Shown in pieces: positions 34,457-43,449 of a DNA stretch of 64,000 bases. This DNA is from Pseudomonadota bacterium (GTDB taxonomy: Bacteria > Bdellovibrionota_B > Oligoflexia > Oligoflexales > CAIYRB01): NCBI GenBank assembly GCA_026390435.1, contig JAPLFY010000041.1, positions 1-64,000 of the forward strand, read 5' to 3'. The translations under genes and the position numbers were made by a program. The notes below the pieces were generated by a model that had not been told where the DNA came from, made no database searches, and saw nothing but the letters and a program-made list of their open reading frames with translations. Positions within the stretch are counted from its first letter, which is position 1, and each line of letters opens with the position of its first letter.

Positions 34457-35158
34457 TCAGCGAACAAAGATCCCGTTAACGAAGTCTTTAGCTATGTTAT
34501 CCGACATATGTTTGAAGGCTTCCCGGCTGGCCTCTTCATATCGCAAGTGGTCATTGAAGGTAGTCGTGATGCCGCTGGCTGCGTGTAGGGCTCGAAATCC
34601 CGTCGTCACTGGATAAACTCTGCGACTTATCAGTTGCCTGGTATTCAGATTCCACGCCTCTATTTCAACTACGGTAGTTAAACTGCCTTGATCACGAAAT
34701 TTACCCGCCTGAGTCAATTGACGAAAGTCACTAGGCAGCGGCGGCGGGCCGCCGCTGAAAGGCTCAGGATCTTTGATTTTGACAACGCCCTGACTGTTTA
34801 GATCGTTATCTAAATTGCTACCTACTGCAGCTACGCTCGCTTCTCTGATGTGAGCTCTTATCAGTGCATCAGCCTGACTCTGACCCACTAAATGCCAATG
34901 ACCATCAGCAGCAAAAGCCCGCTGCAAGCTTTGCCAAAGCATCTCGTGAGGCAACACTTCCCGACTAGTGTCAAAGACCGCTTCTACAGCCACCGAATGC
35001 ACTCCAGCGGGCGGCCGCAAATGCTGGTTGGTGAAACGGTAGGCGCAACTATTAACCAACTCTAAAAATACAGCAAATACCGCAACTCTTCTGATTAGTT
35101 GACAATAGATGTTCGCTTTTTTGCGGCGACTGAATACACTCAAGAGACGTTCACCCAC
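34457..35158 (-). CDS. lptE: LptE-like LPS-assembly lipoprotein
   Basis: 233 residues from a GTG start; the true start is uncertain because no ATG lies in frame near the N-terminus. Hydrophobic signal with Cys38 (LVNSC), then the LptE pattern CAYRF...LRPPAGVHSVAVEAVFD..., HEMLWQSLQRAFAADGHWHLV, and a C-terminal amphipathic helix. LptE plugs the LptD barrel and aids LPS insertion. Convergent with speD, close to lptD. About 20-30 residues longer than usual. Identity is by pattern and context. Confidence 0.72.
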   Translation of the reverse strand: MGERLLSVFSRRKKANIYCQLIRRVAVFAVFLELVNSCAYRFTNQHLRPPAGVHSVAVEAVFDTSREVLPHEMLWQSLQRAFAADGHWHLVGQSQADALIRAHIREASVAAVGSNLDNDLNSQGVVKIKDPEPFSGGPPPLPSDFRQLTQAGKFRDQGSLTTVVEIEAWNLNTRQLISRRVYPVTTGFRALHAASGITTTFNDHLRYEEASREAFKHMSDNIAKDFVNGIFVR

Positions 35159-35191
35159 ATTTCAAATCCTCTGTCGTCAAAGGCGTAGTTT

Positions 35192-35698
35192 ATGCCCATG
35201 TATAGCGCCGACAAAGATAAATTCGTCAGTAGCCTGGTGATTTCTTCACAAGCAGCTGCGCTGCGGGATGTTGATAGGTGGCTCAGTGAAAATCAATATG
35301 ATAGTGCTTATGACGGTGACGGCTGGCTTTGGAATCAATCCGTAGAGGTAACTCAGATCCCAGACCCCGGTGACACCCGGCGTATTGAATGGCAATTGAG
35401 GATCCAACTCCAGACGCAAATGTCTGCTCAAGATCTCGTAACTCAGGACGTGCTATCGCCGGACCAAGATGCCCGTTTGCTATCAATTATCGGCGAGTCC
35501 TTGGTGCCCATGGCCATGAAGCCATCAAAGTACCGTGCGGCCACCGAATCAGCGGCCCGAAGCCTGGTGGCAGAGCTTTTGCCTAAGGTCAAGGAAACGT
35601 TCAAAGAATATCAACTTAAAAACGTAAAAAGAGCCTTGGTCCACCGCTGGGTGGATGAGAATTGCAGTTTTGATCGTCTAAGACCGAAAATTGGTTGA
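35192..35698 (+). CDS. Conserved-looking soluble protein of unknown function
   Basis: 168 residues, no signal peptide or membrane segment. Acidic/polar, with an alpha+beta N-terminal half (AALRDVDRWLSENQYDSAYD, IEWQLRIQLQTQ) and a helical, basic C-terminal half (VKETFKEYQLKNVKRALVHR). No motif known to me. Divergent from lptE with only 33 bases between starts, so promoters must overlap coding sequence. An ATG three codons in is an alternative start. Confidence 0.6.
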   Translation: MPMYSADKDKFVSSLVISSQAAALRDVDRWLSENQYDSAYDGDGWLWNQSVEVTQIPDPGDTRRIEWQLRIQLQTQMSAQDLVTQDVLSPDQDARLLSIIGESLVPMAMKPSKYRAATESAARSLVAELLPKVKETFKEYQLKNVKRALVHRWVDENCSFDRLRPKIG

Positions 35699-35797
35699 CG
35701 CTAGGCGGCCAGGTTTAATAATGGTCAGATATCGGAAGAAGTTTGATGGCCAGGTTGTGCCTGGACCAGTAATTTCCCCCTCGTTGAAGGCGAACCC

Positions 35798-36268
35798 ATG
35801 GATCTCGTTCCAGAAAACCTCGGCGGAGCCGTTGTTTTCAACCTCAATAGCTCCAGCGGCTCCAGTAAAACTGTAAGCGGCAACTGCGGTGAATTTGCGG
35901 TGGCAATCCATAACTGGCTAATGAACACCGAGGTTCGCTATGTCCTTCTCGACCTTCAGGACGAGAAGGAAATCTGCCCGGCGTTTTTGGAAGAGGTGAT
36001 GCAGCTGTCAAAACGCATGCGAATCCCCTTCCTATTTGCCGGCGTCATGGAGAAGCCACGCAAGATCCTCGAAGCTTACGACTTCATGCGTCGCTGGCCG
36101 ATCTTCATCACCCCAGAAGAGGCGGTGTCCTACCTCGAAGAAAAACACCCTGGTGCCACCAAGGTGTCCCTCGATGGTCTGGAGTTTGGCACAGCGATCG
36201 CAACCAGCCGCGGCCGCAACGGCGTAACGCCTGAAGCAGACGGAGCCGATGCTGAGGCGGCCGAGTGA
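35798..36268 (+). CDS. STAS-like domain protein
   Basis: 156 residues. A beta-strand/helix alternation (GGAVVFNLNSSSG, VRYVLLDLQDEKEICPAFLE, EVMQLSKRMRIPFLFAGVME, KILEAYDFMRRWPIFITPEE) resembles STAS domains of anti-sigma-factor antagonists and signalling proteins. The usual phosphorylated Ser in D-x-S is not present at the expected spot (DLQDEKE), so phospho-switching is doubtful. The C-terminal 30 residues are a charged Ala/Glu/Asp tail. AAGG eight bases before the ATG. Assignment is by fold pattern only. Confidence 0.5.
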   Translation: MDLVPENLGGAVVFNLNSSSGSSKTVSGNCGEFAVAIHNWLMNTEVRYVLLDLQDEKEICPAFLEEVMQLSKRMRIPFLFAGVMEKPRKILEAYDFMRRWPIFITPEEAVSYLEEKHPGATKVSLDGLEFGTAIATSRGRNGVTPEADGADAEAAE

Positions 36269-36273
36269 CTAGC

Positions 36274-37467
36274 TCAGCCCGTCAGCTTCTCTAAATCCCT
36301 AGAGATCACGCGCAGATTCTCCCGAACAGTCGGGAGCTGCGATGCGTCAGGGAAATTTTTGATAGCATCTTCCAGAAACGCTTTGGCCTGTTTCAGATAT
36401 TCAGCTCGGGTCTTTGGATCGCTAATTGGCATTGCGGTCTGAAACGCTGCCGCAGCCTTACGACGCAGGTCCTGGACACCCAGATTGCTGAACTCTTTAA
36501 TCTTGTCCTGGGCCTTCGCGTGTACCCCACTGCTGCTTGGAATTCCGCCCGCACGCTGCACGGCTGCCCGGAAGTCCCCGCGATCAGCCATAGCCTGAGC
36601 CTCTGCTAGAGCATTATCACTTGAGTTTAGCAGTTGCGGCACAGTGCCAAGCACAGGCACTACTTCGGCTCCACTGGCTGCGCCTGGAATGGCTCCGGTA
36701 GCTGGAGGGCCCGATACCTGGGCCGATCCGGGTGGTCCGGCTATGCCCGTCGGCGTCGATACCGCCGGCGCTGGCAGCACGACTGACAGCTGTTGCCAAC
36801 CCACCATATGCTGACGTAAAGCCGCGGTGATTGCGGCTTCAAATTCTGGACTATGCGGGCTCGCATTAAGCGCTGAGATAATTTGTTGTGCAACAGGCAT
36901 CGAGCCTAGCAGAGGATTGTCCCTGATCGCTGCAGCCAACATCACACCGCGCTCGCTACAAAGTCCCTCCAGTGAGATTTGCGGAGTAAGGCTTTTAGGC
37001 TCAGCAGCTACCGGTCCCTTTTCGATATCTGACTCTTGAAACGTGACTTGGTTCTGGTGCCTGGGGTGCAGAACCATCTTGGTCAAGCCAAGCACAACCG
37101 CGGCCTCGGTGACTGAGCCCGGCACTGGACTCAGCGGCAATTGATTGACGAGTTGACGATCTGCATCCGTAAACGGGGTGTCGGTGCCAGAGTTGCGCCT
37201 AACAAACGCAAGCTGATCATCGGTGTTCGGCAATTGGGTCGTCGATGGCGCAGCCAAAGTTACAGCCGGCTTCGTTTCCTGAGGGGTAAGCGTGGGCAAA
37301 GATTTACTGCCAGCCTTAGGGGCGCCGATAGCCAAATCATCGAGCTTTTCGTCACGAGAACGCTGGGCGGCACACGCCCAACTGATCAATAAAACACCAG
37401 TGATCACAACGCGGCCAGCAATAGCTCGCCGTCCACCGGAGTTGTCGCGCGCAGCAACCTTCACCAT
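36274..37467 (-). CDS. Exported or lipoprotein with helical C-terminus, function unknown
   Basis: 397 residues. A hydrophobic segment (AGRVVITGVLLISWAC) ends at Cys32, a possible but imperfect lipobox. Residues 35-300 are rich in Ala, Pro, Thr and Gln with little predicted order, including a Pro/Gly stretch (TPTGIAGPPGSAQVSGPP). The last 100 residues form TPR-like helices (AEAQAMADRGDFRAAVQRAG, YLKQAKAFLEDAIKNFPD). Convergent with the STAS-like gene and followed upstream by the outer-membrane barrel gene with a 54-base gap; possibly one operon with it. Confidence 0.6.
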   Translation of the reverse strand: MVKVAARDNSGGRRAIAGRVVITGVLLISWACAAQRSRDEKLDDLAIGAPKAGSKSLPTLTPQETKPAVTLAAPSTTQLPNTDDQLAFVRRNSGTDTPFTDADRQLVNQLPLSPVPGSVTEAAVVLGLTKMVLHPRHQNQVTFQESDIEKGPVAAEPKSLTPQISLEGLCSERGVMLAAAIRDNPLLGSMPVAQQIISALNASPHSPEFEAAITAALRQHMVGWQQLSVVLPAPAVSTPTGIAGPPGSAQVSGPPATGAIPGAASGAEVVPVLGTVPQLLNSSDNALAEAQAMADRGDFRAAVQRAGGIPSSSGVHAKAQDKIKEFSNLGVQDLRRKAAAAFQTAMPISDPKTRAEYLKQAKAFLEDAIKNFPDASQLPTVRENLRVISRDLEKLTG

Positions 37468-37521
37468 GCCTCACCTCATGTGCAACATCATGTCTCATCA
37501 TATCATGGGCCGGATCAGAGA

Positions 37522-38757
37522 CTAGAAGTTCAAAGATAGGGACGCTAAAAACCGCCTATCCTCAATCGCCTTTGATGTCGAGGAAACATCGACACCATAA
37601 GTAGCGAAGTCGACGTCTAACAGACCAAAATTAAAGTTGAAACCTGAGGTCACAAAGCCTTGGTTCACCCCCACGCGCACAGCATACTCTGGCAAAATCA
37701 GCGGATTGCCAACAAAGAGCTCAAGCCCACCGTGAATGAGCGCGCTAAAGGGAATATTTTTTAATCCGTACGAAGCACTCCCATAACCGAGAGGCAAATT
37801 ATGTGCGTCCAAGGCAAACCGCAAATTGACCGAATGCGTGATGCGCGGCGTGATCGAAAGGCCAACTCGCACATCTGTCGGATCCACCACGGAAAGCGCA
37901 TCCTCGTTACCAAAACTTCCTTGGAATTTGTTTCCACATACGTTTTGGCGGGTTTGACTATAAGGATTTAGATAATCTTTTTTACATCCGGTAGGCAAAT
38001 TCATGACCGCAACACCGACAGTCGGGAACCAGAAGTCCGCTATCGTGTAAAGGAAACCGGCATCTAGTCCTATGCCCTCTGATTTATTTGAATCCTTGCG
38101 GAGATAAGCGCTCATCGCGGTCTTGTCCACCAGGTTAGCTGATGGAATTCGATTCTCGTAGGCATAGCGGGCGATAGGGCGAACTTGAAATGCCGCATTT
38201 AGACGATTAGACGGATCCGTCCAACCAAAAGTAAGAACAGCCCCAATGTCTGAAATTGCATTAACGCTGGCTACCGTCGGTGTATCTGACTCGATTAACG
38301 CCGAAACTACGGTGTTAGTGTAAACACCGAAAGCAGCCGGGGCATCGCGGCCAAAATCAAAAAGCGTTACGGGAAACATCGAGGCCCGCGCCCAAAGCGG
38401 CTTATCAGCGATATTCTTGGCCGTACTCAAAACACTCGCGATACTCTTGTCCTGGGAGCTACTAAAAGCCTGATAAAATTGCTGAGTATTGGAGTTAGCC
38501 CCGACGATGAGATTGGGCAGCTTAGTCACATTTAACACGCCACGGGTCCGAGCCTTGCGCGAGCGCCCAATCCCAGCAGGATTGGTCCAGATGGAGCTTT
38601 CATCATTAGCCACAGCGGTAAATGCGCCGCCCATGCCAAGAGGCCTCACGGCTCCGAAGGAGCCCCCAGGAATCTCTTCCGCCTTTGCCATGACAGGCAA
38701 AAGTAATAAGGCGGCTACCAACCAGCCACGAATGTTAAGGATTCGGCTGTCACTCAT
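37522..38757 (-). CDS. Outer-membrane beta-barrel protein of PorV/FadL/TraF-like type
   Basis: 411 residues with a signal peptide (GWLVAALLLLPVMAKAEE). The mature N-terminus SFGAVRPLGMGGAFTAVAND followed by ESSIWTNPAGIG is the hallmark of the FadL/PorV-like barrel superfamily, whose N-terminal part plugs the barrel. Amphipathic strands continue to a C-terminal ...LASLSLNF. A CKKDYLNPYSQTRQNVC loop could hold a disulfide. Overlaps the preceding helix-turn-helix/coiled-coil gene by eight bases, so they are translationally coupled. Substrate unknown. Confidence 0.75.
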   Translation of the reverse strand: MSDSRILNIRGWLVAALLLLPVMAKAEEIPGGSFGAVRPLGMGGAFTAVANDESSIWTNPAGIGRSRKARTRGVLNVTKLPNLIVGANSNTQQFYQAFSSSQDKSIASVLSTAKNIADKPLWARASMFPVTLFDFGRDAPAAFGVYTNTVVSALIESDTPTVASVNAISDIGAVLTFGWTDPSNRLNAAFQVRPIARYAYENRIPSANLVDKTAMSAYLRKDSNKSEGIGLDAGFLYTIADFWFPTVGVAVMNLPTGCKKDYLNPYSQTRQNVCGNKFQGSFGNEDALSVVDPTDVRVGLSITPRITHSVNLRFALDAHNLPLGYGSASYGLKNIPFSALIHGGLELFVGNPLILPEYAVRVGVNQGFVTSGFNFNFGLLDVDFATYGVDVSSTSKAIEDRRFLASLSLNF

Positions 38758-39421
38758 GGTGCATGGCCTGCTGGGCCATAGTGCGCGCTAGCATCTCTAG
38801 ATCCTCACTCTGCTGCCTCAGTCTACGGATCTCCATGTCACTGGCGGCAAGCTTTGCTTCCAGGCTAGCAACTTCAGTATCGCGCTGCTGGCGCACAGCA
38901 AGTAACTCAGTATCCTTCGACACAATGACCGCGTCCTTCATCTGAATCAAAGCATCAGACATTTCACATACGCGTTTCATCGATTGATCGGTGAGACGCA
39001 GAATTTCGCGGTTTTCTTCTTTCGCAAGGCTGAGGTGATCCAGTAGCAGCGCCAACTCTGGAGAGCTACTACGCTCGCCAGATAAGCCAAGAAAATCTGC
39101 GCCCGAACGCTCCTGCGTTGCACCAACACGAGTTGGACTTGGGGTCTGGCCTGGCAAGGGTGGCAGGTCGGCCAAGGTCGCCTCGATACTCGAAGGGGGA
39201 TAAATCAGTAGACGCCCCTGATGAGTGCGCCCTAGTAGCTCACCATGGCGAATACGCCTCCAGATCTCAGTTTCACTGAGAAGGAACTTTTCGGCGTAGT
39301 CCTCGATTGGCATCCCATCATCTGCAGCGGAAGACGCAAGCCCCTGGTCCTGCTGGCTGTCGTGATTGCTTTGAGGATTTTTGCCAGAATCGAGTGAACT
39401 CTGCGAAGTTGTCTCTCGCAT
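38750..39421 (-). CDS. Helix-turn-helix and coiled-coil protein
   Basis: 223 residues. After a polar N-terminal 35 residues, IEDYAEKFLLSETEIWRRIRHGELLGRTHQ then RLLIY resembles the winged helix-turn-helix of MerR/excisionase-type DNA binders. A Pro/Ser-rich linker follows, and residues about 125-220 are a continuous coiled coil (HLSLAKEENREILRLTDQSM, TEVASLEAKLAASDMEIRRL). No signal or membrane segment. The coupling of such a gene to an outer-membrane barrel gene (8-base overlap) is unusual. GAGGGG just before the ATG. Confidence 0.6.
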   Translation of the reverse strand: MRETTSQSSLDSGKNPQSNHDSQQDQGLASSAADDGMPIEDYAEKFLLSETEIWRRIRHGELLGRTHQGRLLIYPPSSIEATLADLPPLPGQTPSPTRVGATQERSGADFLGLSGERSSSPELALLLDHLSLAKEENREILRLTDQSMKRVCEMSDALIQMKDAVIVSKDTELLAVRQQRDTEVASLEAKLAASDMEIRRLRQQSEDLEMLARTMAQQAMHHE

Positions 39422-39546
39422 GCACCCCTCATCAAGATTTCTGCTTAGCCTCTTTATTTTTAACTCAGGTTACCCAGTCGTGCAACCGATCAGCTAGGGG
39501 GGGTACTCCCCACGTAACCCTGCGGTCCGACTGCTGGAGGCCGTTT

Positions 39547-41883
39547 ATGGTTAAGATCCTGAGGACATGGCTGAAAAAGCATCGTGGACGAGCTGTCCTG
39601 GCGGCTATCTGCACTTCGATAACTCTTGGCTGCGCTGCCTTGCTTTGGGACGAATACACTAGGCCAACCAGCGGCAGCGTGATCTCGGTCCTTGAAAACC
39701 GCCTGCTTGATTGGCGATTTCGCCTCCGAGGTGCGAGAAAACCCACTGGCAAAATTGGGATTCTCGCAATTGATGAAAAGTCCCTACAAAAACTTGGCCG
39801 TTGGCCGTTCGCCAGAAAACACTATGCCCGACTCTTTGAAAACCTGCAGACGCTTGGTGTCAACTGGGTGGGGCTAGACTTAGTTTGGAGCGAACCAGAG
39901 CGGGCCTTGCTCGAGGATATTTCCGACCACGTAAAACGCCTATCCACTTTAGACGGGGCTAACTGGTCGCAGGCGACCGGCGAACTTAGTCAAATCAACA
40001 AAATCATGCAATCCAGCCCAGGCGATCAGTCGTTAAGGTTCGCCATTAGTCGAACAGACAAGGTGATCCTAGGCTACGCATTTTATGGATCACGCCACGA
40101 AGCTACGCAGTTAGGTAAAGATCCTTTCAAGGGACTTCCGGCCATGCTGGATTCCGCGATTCAAGCCGTGGTCATACCGGATGGCTTAGAGTTAGACGAC
40201 TACCCAGACATCCGCGCTTATGGATTGATCCCTAACATCCCGGCAGTTGCTGAAGCTGGTAAACATTTTGCATTCTTTAATAACGAGCTGAGTGCTGACG
40301 GGATTTATAGATGGGCACAGCTCGTTCGTAGTGTTGATAATCATCTTATGCCGTCGCTGAGCCTAAAGTTAGCGGCAGCGGTGCTTGGGCGAGAACCAGT
40401 AGTGTTTTTCAATCAATTCGGGGTATCGGACATCTCTCTGGTCAATCCCAATGACGATACAGATTTGATAAAAATACCACTTGATATGAAAGGTCGCGGT
40501 CGATTGTTAATCAATCACCTTGGACCGCGCCAGTCGATTGAACACTTTAGTCTAGCTGATATCTACGATATGACGCTGGACGAGGATCAAAAGCAGCGCC
40601 TGAAAGGCATGAGCCTCTTGCTGGGGCCCACCGCACTTGGCATCAACGATCTTCGCGCAAATCCATTTGAAGCTGGATTTGACGGGGTCGAACAACATGC
40701 TGCTGTGGCCGACAACATCATCTCTAAACAATTCATGCGTCGCACAGACTCCATCTATAAAACAGAGTTCCTATTGATGCTTGGCATCTTTCTGCTCTTT
40801 ACGCCTCTAATGATATTCGGGAGCGCCGCCATTTCGGGCCTCAGCGTCCTAATCTTTTTGATCGGCTACTACTACTTCGATAAATATTTTTGGTTCAATC
40901 GCGGTGAATGGGTATACATGGGCATGCCGGTGCTCCAGATCAGCAGTCTTTTTATTTCCACAACGCTATACAAGTACCTGACTGAGGAACGTGAGAAGAA
41001 AAAGGTGAAAAATGCTTTTGGGCTCTATCTTAGCCCAGACGTGATTGGCAAAGTGCTTAATGATCCCGACGCACTAAAACTCGGTGGCGAGAAAAAAGAG
41101 CTAACCGTCTTTTTCTCCGACGTCCGTAGTTTTACTACGATCTCAGAAAGCCTGACGCCGGAAAAACTTTGCGAATTGATGAACGATTATTTCACACCAA
41201 TGACATCCATCATTCTCCGCTCAGGAGGAGTCCTAGATAAATACATAGGTGACGCGGTGATGGCATTTTGGGGAGCGCCACTGCCTGTGCTAGGTCACGC
41301 TGACATCGCAGCAAAATCGGCTCTTCAGATGCTTTACGCCCTCGACAAACTGAAGGTTGATTTAAAAAACAAAGGCATGCCGACCATCGATATTGGTATC
41401 GGACTAAATACGGGCCTGATGTCAGTTGGCAACATGGGCTCGCATGAACGATTTTGCTACACGGTCATGGGCGATGCGGTGAATCTCGGAGCTCGCTTAG
41501 AGGGATTGACCAAAGAGTACAGTATTAAGATTATGATTAGCGAGTTCACTAGGAGGCAGCTATCGGCAAACAACTTCTTGGTCCGCGATCTTGATGATAT
41601 CCGGGTCAAAGGTAAGTTAGAGCCAGTTAAAGTATTCGAGCTCATGCGGCCCGACATACTACCGAACGAAATGGCCATCAAGACTCTGATCGGCGAATTC
41701 GAAGAAGGCCGCATTGCCTATCGCCACCAGACTTGGGCTGTAGCCAAAAAGCATTTCATGAATGTGTTGACCATCCGACCTGACGATGGACCAGCCCACT
41801 TGTACCTAGCCCGAATCGCCGAACAAGAGAAAACAGCTCACATTCCTAATTGGGACGGCGTCTACAACTTTAGCCACAAGTAA
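39547..41883 (+). CDS. CHASE2-domain adenylate cyclase
   Basis: 778 residues from the ATG at 39547, six bases after GGAGG; the frame extends 80 codons upstream without a start site. One N-terminal membrane helix, a periplasmic CHASE2 sensor (VISVLENRLLDWRFRLRGAR, IGILAIDEKSLQKLGRWP, VGLDLVWSEPE), three more helices (about 405-480) and a class III cyclase domain (about 515-690). VFFSDVRSF holds the first metal Asp, DKYIGDAVMAFWG the Lys and second Asp, and YTVMGDAVNLGARLEG the Asp and transition-state residues. Lys plus Asp indicate ATP rather than GTP. A helical TPR-like tail follows. Confidence 0.92.
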   Translation: MVKILRTWLKKHRGRAVLAAICTSITLGCAALLWDEYTRPTSGSVISVLENRLLDWRFRLRGARKPTGKIGILAIDEKSLQKLGRWPFARKHYARLFENLQTLGVNWVGLDLVWSEPERALLEDISDHVKRLSTLDGANWSQATGELSQINKIMQSSPGDQSLRFAISRTDKVILGYAFYGSRHEATQLGKDPFKGLPAMLDSAIQAVVIPDGLELDDYPDIRAYGLIPNIPAVAEAGKHFAFFNNELSADGIYRWAQLVRSVDNHLMPSLSLKLAAAVLGREPVVFFNQFGVSDISLVNPNDDTDLIKIPLDMKGRGRLLINHLGPRQSIEHFSLADIYDMTLDEDQKQRLKGMSLLLGPTALGINDLRANPFEAGFDGVEQHAAVADNIISKQFMRRTDSIYKTEFLLMLGIFLLFTPLMIFGSAAISGLSVLIFLIGYYYFDKYFWFNRGEWVYMGMPVLQISSLFISTTLYKYLTEEREKKKVKNAFGLYLSPDVIGKVLNDPDALKLGGEKKELTVFFSDVRSFTTISESLTPEKLCELMNDYFTPMTSIILRSGGVLDKYIGDAVMAFWGAPLPVLGHADIAAKSALQMLYALDKLKVDLKNKGMPTIDIGIGLNTGLMSVGNMGSHERFCYTVMGDAVNLGARLEGLTKEYSIKIMISEFTRRQLSANNFLVRDLDDIRVKGKLEPVKVFELMRPDILPNEMAIKTLIGEFEEGRIAYRHQTWAVAKKHFMNVLTIRPDDGPAHLYLARIAEQEKTAHIPNWDGVYNFSHK

Positions 41884-42006
41884 TCAATTTAACTACTATT
41901 TTTTATCTTGCTAAAGAAAATCGGTGGCCGCCCGATAAGAGGGAAGGAGTTGGCATGCTTTTAGTGAGCTGCCGCATGCCCTTAAGGGAATCCCAAGGAG
42001 TCAACG

Positions 42007-42435
42007 ATGCGTCAGAGCAACCGCAACCTTCGTGCCAATCCAGCTTGGATTCGCGCTCCTCGCGTAAACATCGACTTAATGGTGCAATCTAAAACCATTG
42101 GCACCAACACAGATTATAGTTTGTATACGGAAGACGTCTCACGATCTGGAATCCTTCTCGTGTGGGAACGCGAAAGCCGTGTTCCGTTTATTGTGAACAC
42201 GCTGATCGAGATGACCATCGATCCCGCCGGTGAACACCTCGGAAAACCTGTAAATTGCTTGGGCAAGGTAGTCCGAAGAGAAGCTACTGGTGAAGCCGGC
42301 GGTCACGGAACGCGACTTGGCATTCAGATTGTGCAGATGGAAAATCTAGATCTGAACGTCTGGGAAGGCTGCCTTAAAGAATTGGAACAACGTTTCGGCA
42401 TCGAGCCAGAAACCACTACCAAAGCTGTAGCTTAA
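42007..42435 (+). CDS. PilZ-domain protein
   Basis: 142 residues. PilZ domains bind cyclic di-GMP. A basic N-terminus IRAPRV (Arg16, Arg19) is followed by DVSRSG (43-48), matching the D/N-x-S-x-x-G motif; the first of the paired arginines of RxxxR is less regular. Strands NTLIEMTIDP, VNCLGKVVRRE and RLGIQIVQM complete the barrel. AAGGAG seven bases before the ATG. Lies between the cyclase gene and proC, all rightward. Confidence 0.82.
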   Translation: MRQSNRNLRANPAWIRAPRVNIDLMVQSKTIGTNTDYSLYTEDVSRSGILLVWERESRVPFIVNTLIEMTIDPAGEHLGKPVNCLGKVVRREATGEAGGHGTRLGIQIVQMENLDLNVWEGCLKELEQRFGIEPETTTKAVA

Positions 42436-42541
42436 CATAACCCCGCAATACCGCATCAGATGACCTGTGGCGCTTTGTCGTGATATGTTTTTTTAGTTAG
42501 TAAGATTTCACGACTTAATCAGTCTTGCACAGGTCGAATAC

Positions 42542-43357
42542 ATGGCAATCAAAGACACCGCTCTGGAAGCATCCGTACTAATCATCGGCACAGGTAACAT
42601 GGGCGCGGCATTAGCCAGGGGTCTGAGTGGTAGCGGCTTTCGTGTAGCGATTCACGACATCCATAGCGACAGAGTGGCTGAGCTAGCGGACAAACATAAA
42701 ATCCGAGCAGTGACCGATCCCGCAGCTGAGCTCGCTCACATTTCAGCCGTGATTTTCTGCGTTAAGCCACAGGATCTTAGCACTGTTACATCACCACTGT
42801 CCGGCAAGATACTAGACTCCACGCTGGTGATTAGTATTTTGGCTGGAACACCGATTTCAGCCGTAGAAGAAGCCTTAAATTTTAAAGGTGCTGTCGTACG
42901 GGCGATGCCTAATATAGCTGCGACCGTTCGCGCCGCAGCGACTGCTATGAGTGCAAACGAAGCATGCACCGATCAACAAAAGATGCTTGCTGAGCGCATA
43001 TTCCGCGCTATAGGTGAGGCGGACTGGATCAAAGAACCCCTACTCGACGCCGTCACTGGCCTGTCAGGAAGTGGACCAGCATATCTCTACATGGTAATTG
43101 AGGCACTCACCGACGGCGGTGTCAAAATGGGCATCCCTCGCGCTCTAGCTGCACGTCTAGCAACGCAGACGGTTTTGGGATCGGCATTGTTGGTCAAAGA
43201 AACTGGGTTGCACCCGGCTATCTTGCGCGACCAAGTCACGACCCCAGGCGGAACCACTATTAGTGCTATCCACGAACTGGAAGAGCGCGGCCTTAGAGCG
43301 ATGTTGATCAGTGCTGTTGAGACAGCAACAAAACGCTCAGCGGCCCTACGCAAGTAA
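42542..43357 (+). CDS. proC: Pyrroline-5-carboxylate reductase
   Basis: 271 residues. NAD(P)H-dependent last step of proline synthesis. Rossmann loop GTGNMGAALARG begins at residue 16, FCVKPQD follows the NADP-binding half, MPNIAATV is the substrate loop, and the C-terminal signature SGSGPAYLYMVIEALTDGGV then TPGGTTISAIHELE is intact. Its last seven codons and stop lie inside a long RNA hairpin. Single-gene unit apart from possible read-through from the PilZ gene. Confidence 0.95.
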   Translation: MAIKDTALEASVLIIGTGNMGAALARGLSGSGFRVAIHDIHSDRVAELADKHKIRAVTDPAAELAHISAVIFCVKPQDLSTVTSPLSGKILDSTLVISILAGTPISAVEEALNFKGAVVRAMPNIAATVRAAATAMSANEACTDQQKMLAERIFRAIGEADWIKEPLLDAVTGLSGSGPAYLYMVIEALTDGGVKMGIPRALAARLATQTVLGSALLVKETGLHPAILRDQVTTPGGTTISAIHELEERGLRAMLISAVETATKRSAALRK

Positions 43358-43372
43358 GCGCAGGGCCGCTGA
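43337..43372 (+). terminator. Long hairpin spanning the proC stop codon
   Basis: Arms 43337-43351 and 43358-43372 pair over 15 bases with one mismatch around a 6-base loop that contains the proC stop codon. It is the strongest hairpin I found in the window. No U-run follows, so it may protect the mRNA 3' end or work with Rho rather than terminate by itself. Confidence 0.5.
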
Positions 43373-43449
43373 TGTATTACAGATTTATAAAGTTTGCTTA
43401 TTTCGTGGTGGCAACAGCTACTGGGTCACGGTCTAGTATAATTAAAAGA

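Noticed and set aside
39422-39546. Possible riboswitch or hairpin (GGTTAC...GTAACC and a G-run) before the cyclase gene
   Set aside because: Only short arms pair and no known riboswitch core is visible.
41884-42006. Terminator or small RNA between cyclase and PilZ genes
   Set aside because: A T-run occurs right after the cyclase stop but without a stem before it; GCATGC repeats are direct and too short.
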